Part shown: in pieces, positions 1 through 8,352 of the stretch
Position numbering within the stretch: position 1 is the stretch's first letter
Layout: each line of letters opens with the position of its first letter
NCBI GenBank assembly: GCA_035370245.1
Contig: DAOOVO010000083.1
Span: 1-18,182 of the forward strand
Source: Pseudobacteroides sp035370245
GTDB taxonomy: Bacteria; Bacillota; Clostridia; Acetivibrionales; DSM-2933
DNA length: 18,182 bases
Direction: 5' to 3'
The notes under the pieces: model-generated
What the model was told of the DNA's origin: nothing
Seen by the model: the letters and a program-made list of their open reading frames with translations, nothing else
Database searches by the model: none
Translations under genes and position numbers: made by a program

Positions 1-1191
1 TGTCAAGGTACATCTATTGTAAAAAAAGAGTTTATGCAGTGGAATCAATCTTATTTTATAATAAGTAAAACGACACCAAATGCTTTGTTCAATTGGCCTG
101 CAACTTATGGGACGTTGGCTTATGCCTTGCTGCTGGGTGTATTGACCATAGGGAGTGTTGTTGGGGGAAGAATTCAGGATAAGTTAAAACCGGGACCTGT
201 TATTATCGGAGCAGGTGTTGTTTTGGGATTGGGTTTCTTCCTTGTTAGATTTACTACCGAATCAACGCCCTGGCTGCTTTGGCTCTCCTACGGTTTCTTA
301 GGCGGTTTCGGAATGGGTATGGCTTACACAACTACAATTGCATGTTGTCAGAAATGGTTCCCCGATAAAAGAGGTTTAATAACAGGAATTATCGTATCTG
401 CACTTGGATTTGGAGGACTTGTATTTACTCCTGTTGCAGAAGCATTGATTGGAAAATTTGGAGTTTTGGATACATTCGCTATTTTTGGAGTTTTATTCTT
501 TATTGTAAATTTTATAGGTTCGTTTTTTATAAAAAATCCTCCGGAAGGTTTTAAACCTGACGGTTGGACTCCTCCAGTCAGGAAAGACGGGACGGCTGTT
601 CCAAGTGCTACTCCTATGGAAGCTTTAAAAACACCTCAGTTTTTCATGATAATATTCGCATTTATGTGTGCAACAGCAGCGGGGTCTATGATGATTCCCA
701 TGGCTAAAATATTAGGACTTCAGCCCGACAGCGGTCTAACTACAAGTGAAGCTGTTGCAGGTGTTATGATAATTTCAGCATTTAATTCTTTCGGACGCGT
801 TTTCTGGGGATGGTTTTCAGATAAGATTGGAAGAAAGAAAACATTATTGATATTGCTCGTTATTGCAGCTTTTTCAATTATTGGTGTATCCTTTGCCAAA
901 GCTTATTTAATGCTTGCATTTATAGCTGTTATCGGTTTCTCTTATGGCGGATTCCTTGGAGTATTTCCGGCGATGACAGCCGATTTCTGGGGCACCAAAA
1001 ATGTAGCAACCATATACGGTATGATTCTTTTAGGATTTGGAGTTGGAGCAGTTGCATCTTCATATATAGTAGCTTACTTCAGTGCAACAAAAGAATTCTC
1101 AACTGCATTTACAATTGCAGGTGTTGCAGCAGTTGTAGGGTTTATAATTATATGCTTCTTGAAAGCACCAAAGCAGAAAGCTTCACATTAA
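1..1191 (+). CDS. MFS transporter, oxalate/formate antiporter-like (5' end cut by window)
   Basis: A polytopic membrane transporter of the major facilitator superfamily, probably moving a small carboxylate across the cytoplasmic membrane. The reading frame is open back to base 1, so the ATG at 34 is internal; the start and the first membrane helix lie outside the window. The visible part has about eleven hydrophobic helices. An MFS loop motif (GGRIQDKLKPGP, coded near 160-195) follows the first complete helix, and its second-half counterpart (GRVFWGWFSDKIGRKK) is coded near 790-840. The central cytoplasmic loop has NPPEGFKP, as in oxalate:formate antiporter (OFA, 2.A.1.11) relatives. The family is fairly sure; the substrate is unknown, since many OFA members do not carry oxalate. 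A strong terminator follows. Confidence 0.85.
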   Translation, partial: CQGTSIVKKEFMQWNQSYFIISKTTPNALFNWPATYGTLAYALLLGVLTIGSVVGGRIQDKLKPGPVIIGAGVVLGLGFFLVRFTTESTPWLLWLSYGFLGGFGMGMAYTTTIACCQKWFPDKRGLITGIIVSALGFGGLVFTPVAEALIGKFGVLDTFAIFGVLFFIVNFIGSFFIKNPPEGFKPDGWTPPVRKDGTAVPSATPMEALKTPQFFMIIFAFMCATAAGSMMIPMAKILGLQPDSGLTTSEAVAGVMIISAFNSFGRVFWGWFSDKIGRKKTLLILLVIAAFSIIGVSFAKAYLMLAFIAVIGFSYGGFLGVFPAMTADFWGTKNVATIYGMILLGFGVGAVASSYIVAYFSATKEFSTAFTIAGVAAVVGFIIICFLKAPKQKASH

Positions 1192-1228
1192 CGGCTTGAA
1201 AAACTGCAGAAATTTTATTTAAGAAAAC

Positions 1229-1268
1229 AAAGGCTGTACAAAAGGATAGAACCTTTTGTGCGGCCTTT
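1229..1268 (+). terminator. Intrinsic terminator after the MFS gene
   Basis: A 17-bp stem (1229-1245 with 1252-1268, two G-U pairs) closes a 6-base loop. The 3' arm ends in CCTTT and runs into an A/T-rich tail. It begins 37 bases after the transporter stop codon and should end that transcript. The stem is symmetrical, so some activity on the other strand is possible. Confidence 0.8.
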
Positions 1269-1354
1269 ATTTATGTTACTGCCTAAATATATATAAAGAT
1301 TTTTTGTTAATTATTTCTTAACCAATATGTAACTTTTTATTCATCCAAATTTAA

Positions 1355-1360
1355 TATAAT
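1355..1360 (+). promoter_or_regulatory. Candidate -10 box (TATAAT) for the lipoprotein gene
   Basis: A perfect TATAAT lies about 100 bases before the lipoprotein start and downstream of the preceding terminator. No good -35 hexamer is seen 16-18 bases upstream, so this is a position-based guess. Confidence 0.35.
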
Positions 1361-1457
1361 AGATATGGGATAAAAAATTTCATATTGTGTTTGAAACTTT
1401 ACTTTTCTTATACCTATCTTAGGGAAATTTAAGTTTTGCAAGATGGAGGAAATTACC

Positions 1458-2906
1458 ATGGTAATTCAGTGGAAAAGCACTTTGTCCAAATTTATTATTA
1501 TTGCCACACTATCCCTTTCTTTGCTTACATCATGCGGTAAAATAGAGGAGGAGCCTTATAACAGTCCTCCAGTGGAGGCAGGTTCTATATCGAAAAACAC
1601 TACCTCCGGAGATAATTCTTCCGGAACCAATTCTCCCAGGGAGTTGATTTATAATACATTTGAAGAGCTTGCATCAACCAATGATGAATACTCATTGGAG
1701 ATAAGAAAAAAAGGTGATGCAAAGACTTATAAGGCATCGGATATGTTGAGATATACTGTTTTGGACATGCTGCAAAAATCCGAGACACTGGATATGTCAG
1801 TTATTAATGATTCGGATTTTGACTACAACAAGTATGACTATATTCTGCAATTTGACGGTGCAAATGAAATTCTTCTTTCTATTGAGTATAATACTTTTTA
1901 TATGAAAGAGGATGAAAATATATACAAGCTTTGGGGAGACAGCAGTAATTTCTGGAGAAGTTTATTAATCGATGATCAAAAATCCACAATGGATTTACCC
2001 GACGGACAGCAGGAAATTATGAGAAAGGTCTACGAACATGATGCTGATGGCGACGGCATAGCAGAGGACATAGAGCTGGCATTTTACAAGGCACGTACAA
2101 TGGATTCTAACGGTCAGCTCAAGTTAAAGGTAGGTTTAAGCGAAGTGAGCGTCGAGGACGATATTGGGTGGGTAACAGAACCTTTTCATATAATGAATGA
2201 TGCACCGACTATAGAGTTTATCCCTGTAAATAAGGGAGCCGTTATCGCCGTATCATATTCATGGATGACCAATGGAGAGGGAAGCACCGGAGAGATTAAA
2301 GCTTATGAATACAAGGACAAAAGATTAAATGAGCTAAAGGTTGATTTGCCTCAAATGGATTTTAGTTATGTAAAGGGCGAAAAGGTAAAAATCAGCTTTC
2401 CTCAGATTAACAAGCAGTTGACGGCTGCACCCTCTAAAGAGGAGATAAAGTCCCTAGAAGAAAACAGCGGGCAGAAGATAGAGAATATTTTAAATGAAAA
2501 GGCGGGATTTTCTCCGCATATTTACAGGTATATTTATAAGGATTATGACGGGGACGGAAAAACGGAGCTGTGCTCTCAAAGTCTTTTAAGGTTTCAATTG
2601 CTTGAGGAAATGAACTTAGGATACCTTTATATCATATACAAGTATGATGACGGAAGAATAGTACCTGAAAGCGTTATTCTTCTGCCTCCATACGATGAAA
2701 AAGACAAAATGAGAATGATAAAAAATGATGTTGTTGAAAACTTGTTTAGTTTAGGGTTTTTGGATTTATCAATAGCCGAGGATAAGGAGCTGTGGAGCGA
2801 TTTAGAGTTCCAATATGGAAAAACTGATTTCGAAAATGCTGTAGCTCAGCTTGTGGAGGAAGGTTATATAAAGAAAGATGACCAAAAAGTATTTTTAAAT
2901 ATGTAA
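1458..2906 (+). CDS. Lipoprotein of unknown function with two DxDGDG motifs
   Basis: A lipid-anchored surface protein of 482 residues. An ATG exists at 1443, but GGAGG at 1445-1449 overlaps that codon and sits 8 bases before the ATG at 1458, so 1458 is the likely start. Residues 1-25 form a positively charged, hydrophobic signal peptide ending in the lipobox LLTSC, with Cys26 as the lipidated residue. A Ser/Asn/Thr-rich linker follows. Two Asp-rich loops, DADGDG (about 195-200) and DYDGDG (about 362-367), look like the Ca-binding loops of EF-hand/dockerin or FG-GAP proteins. I do not recognise a catalytic domain. The gene stands alone between two terminators. Confidence 0.85.
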   Translation: MVIQWKSTLSKFIIIATLSLSLLTSCGKIEEEPYNSPPVEAGSISKNTTSGDNSSGTNSPRELIYNTFEELASTNDEYSLEIRKKGDAKTYKASDMLRYTVLDMLQKSETLDMSVINDSDFDYNKYDYILQFDGANEILLSIEYNTFYMKEDENIYKLWGDSSNFWRSLLIDDQKSTMDLPDGQQEIMRKVYEHDADGDGIAEDIELAFYKARTMDSNGQLKLKVGLSEVSVEDDIGWVTEPFHIMNDAPTIEFIPVNKGAVIAVSYSWMTNGEGSTGEIKAYEYKDKRLNELKVDLPQMDFSYVKGEKVKISFPQINKQLTAAPSKEEIKSLEENSGQKIENILNEKAGFSPHIYRYIYKDYDGDGKTELCSQSLLRFQLLEEMNLGYLYIIYKYDDGRIVPESVILLPPYDEKDKMRMIKNDVVENLFSLGFLDLSIAEDKELWSDLEFQYGKTDFENAVAQLVEEGYIKKDDQKVFLNM

Positions 2907-2926
2907 CCTTATCCCGCTATTGCGAT

Positions 2927-2952
2927 GGCTCTATATCTTAGGGCCTTTTTTT
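2927..2952 (+). terminator. Intrinsic terminator after the lipoprotein gene
   Basis: A 7-bp stem GGCTCTA/TAGGGCC (one G-U pair) with a 5-base loop is followed by seven T residues, 21 bases after the stop codon. It also separates this gene from the convergent GH5 gene. Confidence 0.85.
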
Positions 2953-3015
2953 ATTAAGCTGTGAAATTTCACAAAAAGCTGATAAAATATATCAGTTATG
3001 GATTAAGTTCATGGT

Positions 3016-4044
3016 TTAAAGCAATTTTATGAGTTTATCAAAAATTGGGGCGTAATGTTCATCTGTAATTCCAAAATCCATTTTTTTATATGTCCATGCA
3101 GCTCTTCCGATTCCAAATTTTTCAAATGTGCTGTTTATATCGGAATACCATCTAAGTGTTGATTCAACATCTGCTCTATCGATTACACCATATTCACCGC
3201 AGTAAAGTGAAGTGTTTCTTTCTTCTGCAATTTGAACAGCTTCAGAAAACAACTTTTCAAAGAAACTCTTATCCATCTTGTCAAGAGAAACACCTTTAAA
3301 TATATCACTATGCATTGGAGGAAAATACTCTTTTGTTTTTGAGATGACCTCAGCAAATTCGTTTGGATATGTCATTGTAAAGTCTAAAGGCATGTCCTTG
3401 ACCCAGTATGCTGATTGATGTGTGAATACTGTTGGTTCGTAAAAGTGGAAATTATAAATTACGTGTTCATCATATGGTATATCAAGGCCCTTAAGAGTGC
3501 TAATGCTGTTATTATTTACTCCGCCTATAAGAATATTTATATCAGGTGAATATTGTCTTATTGTCTTTATGGCCCGTTCGGCAATTCTGTTCCATATTTC
3601 GGAAACGTTTTTGTCAACAATTTCATTTAACAGTTCAAATGTAAGACGATCTGAGTATTTTACATAACGTTTGGAAAATTCATGCCACAGAGCGATGAAT
3701 CTGTTTTGGAGCTCTTCGCTTTTGAAAAAACCTATGGATTCTTCAAATTCATCAAAAGAGTAACCGGCTGTTTTATGTAAATCAAGTATCATGTTAAGCC
3801 CATATTTTTTGCACCATTCAAGGCAATTGTCAATATACTTGAAACCCTCTTCAATATATTCTCCGCTAGCAGTTTCAATAAGCTCATAATCCACAGGCAG
3901 CCTAATATGATCAAGCCCCCATGTTGAAATTCGTTCGATATCCTTTTCAGTGATAAATGTATCGTAATGCTGTTTGCTGTGTTTGCACTGGGACAACCAT
4001 CCACCTAAATTAATACCCTTCATGTACCCTGTAAATTGTTTCAT
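3016..4044 (-). CDS. GH5 endo-beta-1,4-glucanase, CelC-like
   Basis: A single-domain glycoside hydrolase family 5 enzyme of 342 residues that should cut beta-1,4-glucans by the retaining mechanism. It closely resembles C. thermocellum endoglucanase C (about 343 residues). The (beta/alpha)8-barrel landmarks are present: INLGGW (11-16), Arg48 in IRLP, DLH (88-90), acid/base Glu141 in FELLNE, NFHFY (198-202), nucleophile Glu284 in LYCGE, and Trp317 in AWTYKKMDF. No signal peptide, carbohydrate-binding module or dockerin is visible, so it probably acts on soluble oligosaccharides or is released unconventionally. AGGAGG (complement of 4055-4060) precedes the ATG by about 10 bases. No glyR3 or licA partner is beside it, unlike the celC operon. 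Confidence 0.92.
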   Translation of the reverse strand: MKQFTGYMKGINLGGWLSQCKHSKQHYDTFITEKDIERISTWGLDHIRLPVDYELIETASGEYIEEGFKYIDNCLEWCKKYGLNMILDLHKTAGYSFDEFEESIGFFKSEELQNRFIALWHEFSKRYVKYSDRLTFELLNEIVDKNVSEIWNRIAERAIKTIRQYSPDINILIGGVNNNSISTLKGLDIPYDEHVIYNFHFYEPTVFTHQSAYWVKDMPLDFTMTYPNEFAEVISKTKEYFPPMHSDIFKGVSLDKMDKSFFEKLFSEAVQIAEERNTSLYCGEYGVIDRADVESTLRWYSDINSTFEKFGIGRAAWTYKKMDFGITDEHYAPIFDKLIKLL

Positions 4045-4183
4045 TAAAGCATATCCTCCTTTTTATTGGTGATTGTGGGGTCATATTGTTATGGATATAT
4101 TATATAAAATGTTGTGCTTTAATTCTACATCAAAAGTATTTTATCCGATATGGAACATTTTGGCACCGGATTATGCAGGTGTA

Positions 4184-4257
4184 ATTGTTTACAAAATATT
4201 TTTTTGAGCAAACTATATTAAATACCATTAATATACCATTAATCTTTTGTAAACAAT
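4184..4257 (+). repeat. 13-bp inverted repeat enclosing an 11-bp tandem repeat
   Basis: ATTGTTTACAAAA (4184-4196) and its exact reverse complement (4245-4257) are separated by 48 bases. Within the loop, ATACCATTAAT occurs twice in direct tandem (4222-4232 and 4233-4243). The block lies between the divergent GH5 and glycosyltransferase genes and ends 4 bases before the AAAGGAG at 4261-4267. Paired regulator sites or a leader hairpin would explain it; no known operator is recognised. Confidence 0.75.
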
Positions 4258-4283
4258 GGGAAAGGAGTGCGGGATATTTCCTA

Positions 4284-5018
4284 ATGAGTGATATGAGTGC
4301 TATGGATGATCAAAATATTAAAATATTGGTGATAGTGCCTGCATTTAATGAAGAGAAAAGTATTTCAAAGGTAATAAGAAGCTTGTATGAATCGGGCCAT
4401 AATGTTGACATGGTGGTGGTAGATGACGGCTCTTATGATAATACATCTAAAGTTGCCGAGAAAAACGGTGTGAAAGTACTGAAGCTTCCTTATAACCTCG
4501 GTATAGGTGGGGCGGTTCAGACAGGATATCTTTATGCTAAGGAAAATAATTATGATATTGCAATTCAATTAGATGGGGACGGACAGCATGACCCTGCCTA
4601 TATAGGCGATCTTATAGCCCCATTGCTAAGTGGCCGTGCCGATATGGTTATAGGCTCTAGATATGTTAAGAAAACCGGATATACCTCCAAATTATCAAGA
4701 CGTATTGGAATGCTGTTTTTTTCCGGACTTATAACGCTTTTAACAGGAAACCCCATAAAAGATACTACATCAGGCTTCAGGGCGGTCAACCGCAATATTT
4801 TAGAGTATTTTGCCGACAATTATCCTTCCGATTATCCTGAGGTAGATGTATTGGTAAGGCTGCATAAAAAGAAGTTTAAGGTTATGGAAATACCTGTGGA
4901 GATGAAGGAACGACAAGGAGGGACTTCTTCCATAACTCCCCTTAGATCCGTATATTATATGATTAAAGTGAGCATTGTTTTATTAATTAATTCTATCAGG
5001 TCGGGTGCTTTATCATGA
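4284..5018 (+). CDS. Glycosyltransferase family 2, polyprenol-phosphate sugar transferase-like
   Basis: A 244-residue GT-A enzyme of the dolichyl-phosphate-mannose synthase/GtrB type. It probably moves a sugar from a nucleotide donor to polyprenyl phosphate at the inner membrane face. It shows VPAFNEE (18-24), VVDDGSYDNT (45-54), the metal-binding DGDGQHDP (97-104), IGSRYV (123-128) and DTTSGFR (160-166). The tail has one amphipathic or hydrophobic segment (228-240), not the two clear helices of GtrB. The frame is open to 4185, but that part crosses a repeat and is not GT2-like. The start at 4284 is chosen by homology; AAAGGAG at 4261-4267 is rather far away, so 4293 or 4302 are possible. It overlaps the next gene by ATGA. 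Confidence 0.88.
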   Translation: MSDMSAMDDQNIKILVIVPAFNEEKSISKVIRSLYESGHNVDMVVVDDGSYDNTSKVAEKNGVKVLKLPYNLGIGGAVQTGYLYAKENNYDIAIQLDGDGQHDPAYIGDLIAPLLSGRADMVIGSRYVKKTGYTSKLSRRIGMLFFSGLITLLTGNPIKDTTSGFRAVNRNILEYFADNYPSDYPEVDVLVRLHKKKFKVMEIPVEMKERQGGTSSITPLRSVYYMIKVSIVLLINSIRSGALS

Positions 5019-5419
5019 TAATAAATATTTATTTGCTTTCTATTGCCTTTAGTGTCATATTTTTGTTAATTGTTGTTGAACTCGTGAGGAAAAACAAGCT
5101 GTCGGAAAAATACTCGTTGCTCTGGATTTTGTTTGGATTTGCAATTTTGATATTATCCATATCGCCAGTATTTATTGAGAAGATATCGGCTCTAATCGAT
5201 ATAAAATACGCTCCTTCGGTATTGTTTGTGTTTGGATTGCTTTTCTTAATTGTATATTCACTTCAAATCACAATAGTACTGTCGAAGCAATCAAAAAGAA
5301 TAATTCGCCTGACACAGGAAATAACATTGATTAAGGGAAAAATTGAGGAGGACAGGCTTCGGAGTTCTGAAAATAAAGTCATTTCAAAAGAAGAGCAGGC
5401 TGATAACGAGGCGGTATAG
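5015..5419 (+). CDS. DUF2304 family membrane protein
   Basis: A 134-residue integral membrane protein with three hydrophobic helices (about 3-22, 35-55 and 68-90) and a charged, probably coiled-coil C-terminal tail. The WILFGFAILILS core and overall layout match DUF2304. Proteins of this family typically sit beside GT2 enzymes, and here the ATG overlaps the GT2 stop codon, so the two are translationally coupled. A role in anchoring the transferase or moving the lipid-linked sugar is inferred from this pairing. Confidence 0.8.
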   Translation: MIINIYLLSIAFSVIFLLIVVELVRKNKLSEKYSLLWILFGFAILILSISPVFIEKISALIDIKYAPSVLFVFGLLFLIVYSLQITIVLSKQSKRIIRLTQEITLIKGKIEEDRLRSSENKVISKEEQADNEAV

Positions 5420-5465
5420 TATTAATTACATAAAGAAAATGATGCATATAATTATTATGATATAT

Positions 5466-5498
5466 ATCCCGGTTGTTGATTATATTGACAGCCGGGAT
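5466..5498 (+). terminator. Hairpin, probable terminator after the GT2-DUF2304 operon
   Basis: An 11-bp GC-rich stem ATCCCGGTTGT/ACAGCCGGGAT (one G-U pair) encloses an 11-base loop. The tail is TATTGTTG rather than a clean T run, so termination may be weak. Confidence 0.6.
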
Positions 5499-5565
5499 TA
5501 TTGTTGATTATGTAAAATTAATATAGAGTTTATTGATATAGCAAATATTTATAAAATACTTGAGA

Positions 5566-5594
5566 TTGACAAAATAAAATGAGATAATTATGGA
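5566..5594 (+). promoter_or_regulatory. Candidate promoter for the DUF6056-like gene
   Basis: A perfect TTGACA (5566-5571) is followed after 17 bases by TATGGA, a poor -10 box; GATAAT at 5583-5588 is better but too close. The region lies between a terminator hairpin and the gene start. Confidence 0.35.
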
Positions 5595-5664
5595 GTTAAT
5601 TGTGTTCATTACAATTATTTGAAATTTATGCGAAACAAGTACATTTTTTTAATTAGGAGATATT

Positions 5665-7102
5665 ATGGACACTAACAGCTATATCAATAAATTAAATAAG
5701 AAGTTCAATTCAATAGTCCAGAAACCTTATAGTCAATATATTCCGTTTATCCTGTTGTTTTTAGTAATGCTTTTTGTACATAGATTTATTGTTCTTTATT
5801 CGGATGATAGTTGGTTTTATAACGAATCCAAAAGTAAAGGATATTGGGAATACATAACATATAGATTTAATAATTGGACTGGCAGAATGAGTGTAGAAAC
5901 TACTGTTTATTTTATATTTAAAGCAGGTCTAATGCTGTGGAAAATTATAAACCCGATAATGATATCTTTATTTGCCTATTTTTTTTCTAGAATTCTTTTA
6001 GGTAAAGATAATAAATTGGATAAAAAAGTGCTGTTCTTATTTAATTGCCTTTGCTGTTTTTTAATTGGATATATCAATATTTCTGTTACTTCATCCTCAA
6101 TGTTTTGGGCTACAGGTTCCATGTATTATTTATGGGTATGGGTTGCAACTCTAGTAGCACTTATACCATATAGGGACTCTTTTGATAAAAAGTACGATTT
6201 TAAGTTATTGCACTTTTTAGGCTTTTTATTTTGTGCTGCGTTTGGGGGCATGGGGTCAAGAGCAGAGTGCATTGATTATGTTAATAATATCTGTGGCTGT
6301 TTTATTATATGATTTAATTATTAACAAAAGGGTTCAAGTGCCTCTTATTATTGAAACAATAGTAATAATAACATTTAGCATCATACTTTTTACGGCACCC
6401 GGAAACAATGCGAGATTTCAAGCAGAGATGGAAAGGTGGTATCCCGATTTTGCTGACCTTTCATTAACACAACATTTACTCACCGGTATACAATGGTTAT
6501 TAAACTTTGTTGTTAATGAGGGAAAAATTGTTATTATTTTTATATGGATATTATTAAGTAAAGGCTTATTTGATAAATACAGACAATCAAATAAAAGATG
6601 GATTGCTATTATTCCGATACTAGGAGTAATTTTAATCTCATCATCCCTTATATCAATAAATAATTTGATACAAATTCCAAGTTCAGTCGATCTTGACGCT
6701 ATTTTAAAAAGAACTTTACTGACTTTTAATGAAATAAACCTCCAGAATCTTCATTTGGCTACATTACTATCGTATTCCATCTGGGGGGTATTATTAATGT
6801 TAACTCCGGTTATGATTGTGTTGCTATACGGTAAGAGTAGAAAAAGCAGTATTTGCGTTTTACTTTTGGTACTTGCATTTTGTTCAGCAGCAATGATATT
6901 CTTTTCACCTACAATTTTTGCTTCCGGACACAGAGTATTTTTTGCAATGAGCATATTGTTGTTGCTTCTTTTAGGAATATTAATATTAGACAATCTATGG
7001 GTAATTAAAACACGGAATATAATTCTATTAAGTTTTTTCCCTTTATTTCAATTATTGCTTGTTATAGTTATGTGGATTAAAGAACATCGTACATTTAATT
7101 AA
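5665..7102 (+). pseudogene. DUF6056-like polytopic membrane protein, interrupted by a +1 frameshift
   Basis: A large membrane protein split into two overlapping frames. The first frame (5665-6312) has many hydrophobic helices and an SDDSWFY motif near residue 51, then turns into unrelated sequence after residue 193. The second frame continues the protein as FGAWGQEQSALIM and runs to 7102. Reading the G5 run at 6244-6248 as four Gs joins them into one protein of 478 residues with about 11-12 helices. The Asp-Asp pair after the first helix and the large-loop layout recall GT-C glycosyltransferases and DUF6056. Beside the GT2/DUF2304 pair, it may be the transferase that uses the polyprenyl-linked sugar (inference). 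AGGAGA at 5655-5660 supports the start. The extra G may be a sequencing error, slippage or a true mutation. Confidence 0.72.
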
Positions 7103-7179
7103 GTTTATGCAATAAATAAATATTATAGATTATATTGCTTAATAAATTTTATTTAGCGAAAGTTTTGGCTCAATATCAA

Positions 7180-7208
7180 TTGTCTATGATAATTAAAATT
7201 GGCATAAT
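7180..7208 (+). promoter_or_regulatory. Candidate sigma-A promoter for the 7258 gene
   Basis: TTGTCT (7180-7185), a 17-base spacer and CATAAT (7203-7208) lie about 50 bases before the ATG at 7258. Confidence 0.5.
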
Positions 7209-7257
7209 TGTAATAAACTCTCACCTTTTAACATATTGAATAATGAGGTGAGATATT

Positions 7258-7818
7258 ATGGTCATTATTAAGGTCAAAACGAGGCATATAGGAATTCTCT
7301 TTGCTTTTTTATTGGTGTGTGCTATTGGACTCAGCTTTTATAGAAGCAAAATGAACACTGCTGCAAACAACAGATTTGAAGCTATAGGCTCAAGCATTGG
7401 TGAATTTGGAAGTGACAATCTTGTAGCATTTTTGGCAGACTCAGACCCGGAAGGTGTAAATAGAAATGTTGAAATATTTGATATTTCCAAAGGAGAAGTA
7501 ATCAGGGAGATGGAAACAAGCTCTGTCATTCAGAAGGAGGCAGAGAATTATTTGAAAAATATTGACGGTATGTTTGTTAAAGCTAATGCCATTCCTGAAA
7601 AGGGGTACATTATCAAAGTAGCTTTCGAACCTCCAGCAAAAGTAGATAACAAATGGCTTGACAGCTATGGCATAAATTCAGTAGATCAGGTATTTGTAAT
7701 ATTCCCTGAGAACGCAATACCTTATTTGCTGGTTTTGGACAAAAAGAGCAGGCCGTTGTTTTACAATTTTGAGGGAAGAACAAATGATTTGCTGCAAATA
7801 TTGAATTTTCAAATTTAA
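7258..7818 (+). CDS. Membrane-anchored extracytoplasmic protein of unknown function
   Basis: A 186-residue protein with a single N-terminal hydrophobic segment (about 11-27) after a basic stretch, which makes it a signal anchor with the rest outside the membrane. The outer part is soluble and mixed alpha/beta, with no cysteines. I recognise no family or catalytic motif. GAGGTGAG at 7244-7251 is a good ribosome binding site. The gene is probably monocistronic, because a promoter-like element and a hairpin lie between it and the next gene. Confidence 0.75.
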   Translation: MVIIKVKTRHIGILFAFLLVCAIGLSFYRSKMNTAANNRFEAIGSSIGEFGSDNLVAFLADSDPEGVNRNVEIFDISKGEVIREMETSSVIQKEAENYLKNIDGMFVKANAIPEKGYIIKVAFEPPAKVDNKWLDSYGINSVDQVFVIFPENAIPYLLVLDKKSRPLFYNFEGRTNDLLQILNFQI

Positions 7819-7826
7819 TATTTTCA

Positions 7827-7856
7827 TTGACTTTTGCCATGACATTTTAATATAAT
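7827..7856 (+). promoter_or_regulatory. Sigma-A promoter for the SMR/Gdx exporter
   Basis: TTGACT (7827-7832), an 18-base spacer and a perfect TATAAT (7851-7856) predict a transcript start near 7863. This gives a leader of about 120 bases that contains a strong hairpin. Confidence 0.6.
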
Positions 7857-7883
7857 TAAATTCAAACAAAATATTAGTATGAT

Positions 7884-7925
7884 AAAAGCCTGGGAGATAT
7901 TATATAATATCAACCATGGCTTTTT
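7884..7925 (+). terminator. Terminator-like hairpin in the leader of the Gdx exporter gene
   Basis: AAAAGCCTGG (7884-7893) pairs with CCATGGCTTTT (7914-7924) with one bulged T. Inside is a perfect 16-base palindrome, GATATTATATAATATC (7896-7911). The 3' arm ends in five Ts. It may end the upstream gene, or act as an attenuator if the promoter at 7827 is used. The loops lack the conserved motifs of guanidine-I, -II or -III riboswitches. Confidence 0.6.
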
Positions 7926-7984
7926 AATTGTTAAGTAATTTATATTTATTTATATTGTGACATGGCGAAAGGAGAACATAGTTT

Positions 7985-8305
7985 ATGAATTGGATAACAT
8001 TGATTATTGCAGGCCTGTTTGAAGTAGGGTGGGCAGTGGGGTTAAAGTATTCCCAAGGGTTTACAAAAATTATACCAAGCATTTTTACAGTAATGGGAAT
8101 GGTAGCAAGCTTCTATTTTTTGGCATTAGCGTTGAAGAGCATTCCATTAGGTACGGCATATGCCATCTGGACCGGAATCGGTACGGTTGGGACTGTGATT
8201 TTAGGAATAGTGCTTTTTAAAGAGCCTGCTGATATAATAAGGATAGTATGCATAGGACTTATAGTGGTCGGAATAGTAGGGTTGAAGCTTGTATCTTCCC
8301 AATAA
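7985..8305 (+). CDS. Small multidrug resistance family exporter, Gdx/SugE type (guanidinium exporter)
   Basis: A 106-residue, four-helix proton-coupled exporter of the SMR family that works as a dual-topology dimer. The sequence matches the Gdx (SugE) branch rather than EmrE: AGLFEVGWAVGLKYS at 9-23 with the essential Glu13, then GTAYAIWTGIGTVGT (51-65) and GIVGLKL near the end. Characterised Gdx proteins export guanidinium and some quaternary ammonium compounds. AAAGGAG at 7969-7975 precedes the ATG. A single-gene Gdx acts alone, which fits the lack of a paired SMR gene. Confidence 0.92.
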   Translation: MNWITLIIAGLFEVGWAVGLKYSQGFTKIIPSIFTVMGMVASFYFLALALKSIPLGTAYAIWTGIGTVGTVILGIVLFKEPADIIRIVCIGLIVVGIVGLKLVSSQ

Positions 8306-8352
8306 TCTTATGCTGTTAAAGGAAGGTCTTATATAAGGGGGAAAATGTTGAA

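Noticed and set aside
4140..4190. Promoter for the glycosyltransferase (TTGGCA at 4160, TGTAAT at 4180)
   Set aside because: The spacing of 14 bases is too short and no better pair was found, so it is not listed.
4185..4283. Longer glycosyltransferase start at the first ATG of the open frame
   Set aside because: The extra 33 codons cross an inverted repeat and a tandem repeat, do not look like GT2 sequence, and have no ribosome binding site.
7857..7984. Guanidine riboswitch before the Gdx exporter
   Set aside because: The ACGR-type loops and the conserved ykkC core were looked for and not seen; only a terminator-like hairpin is present.
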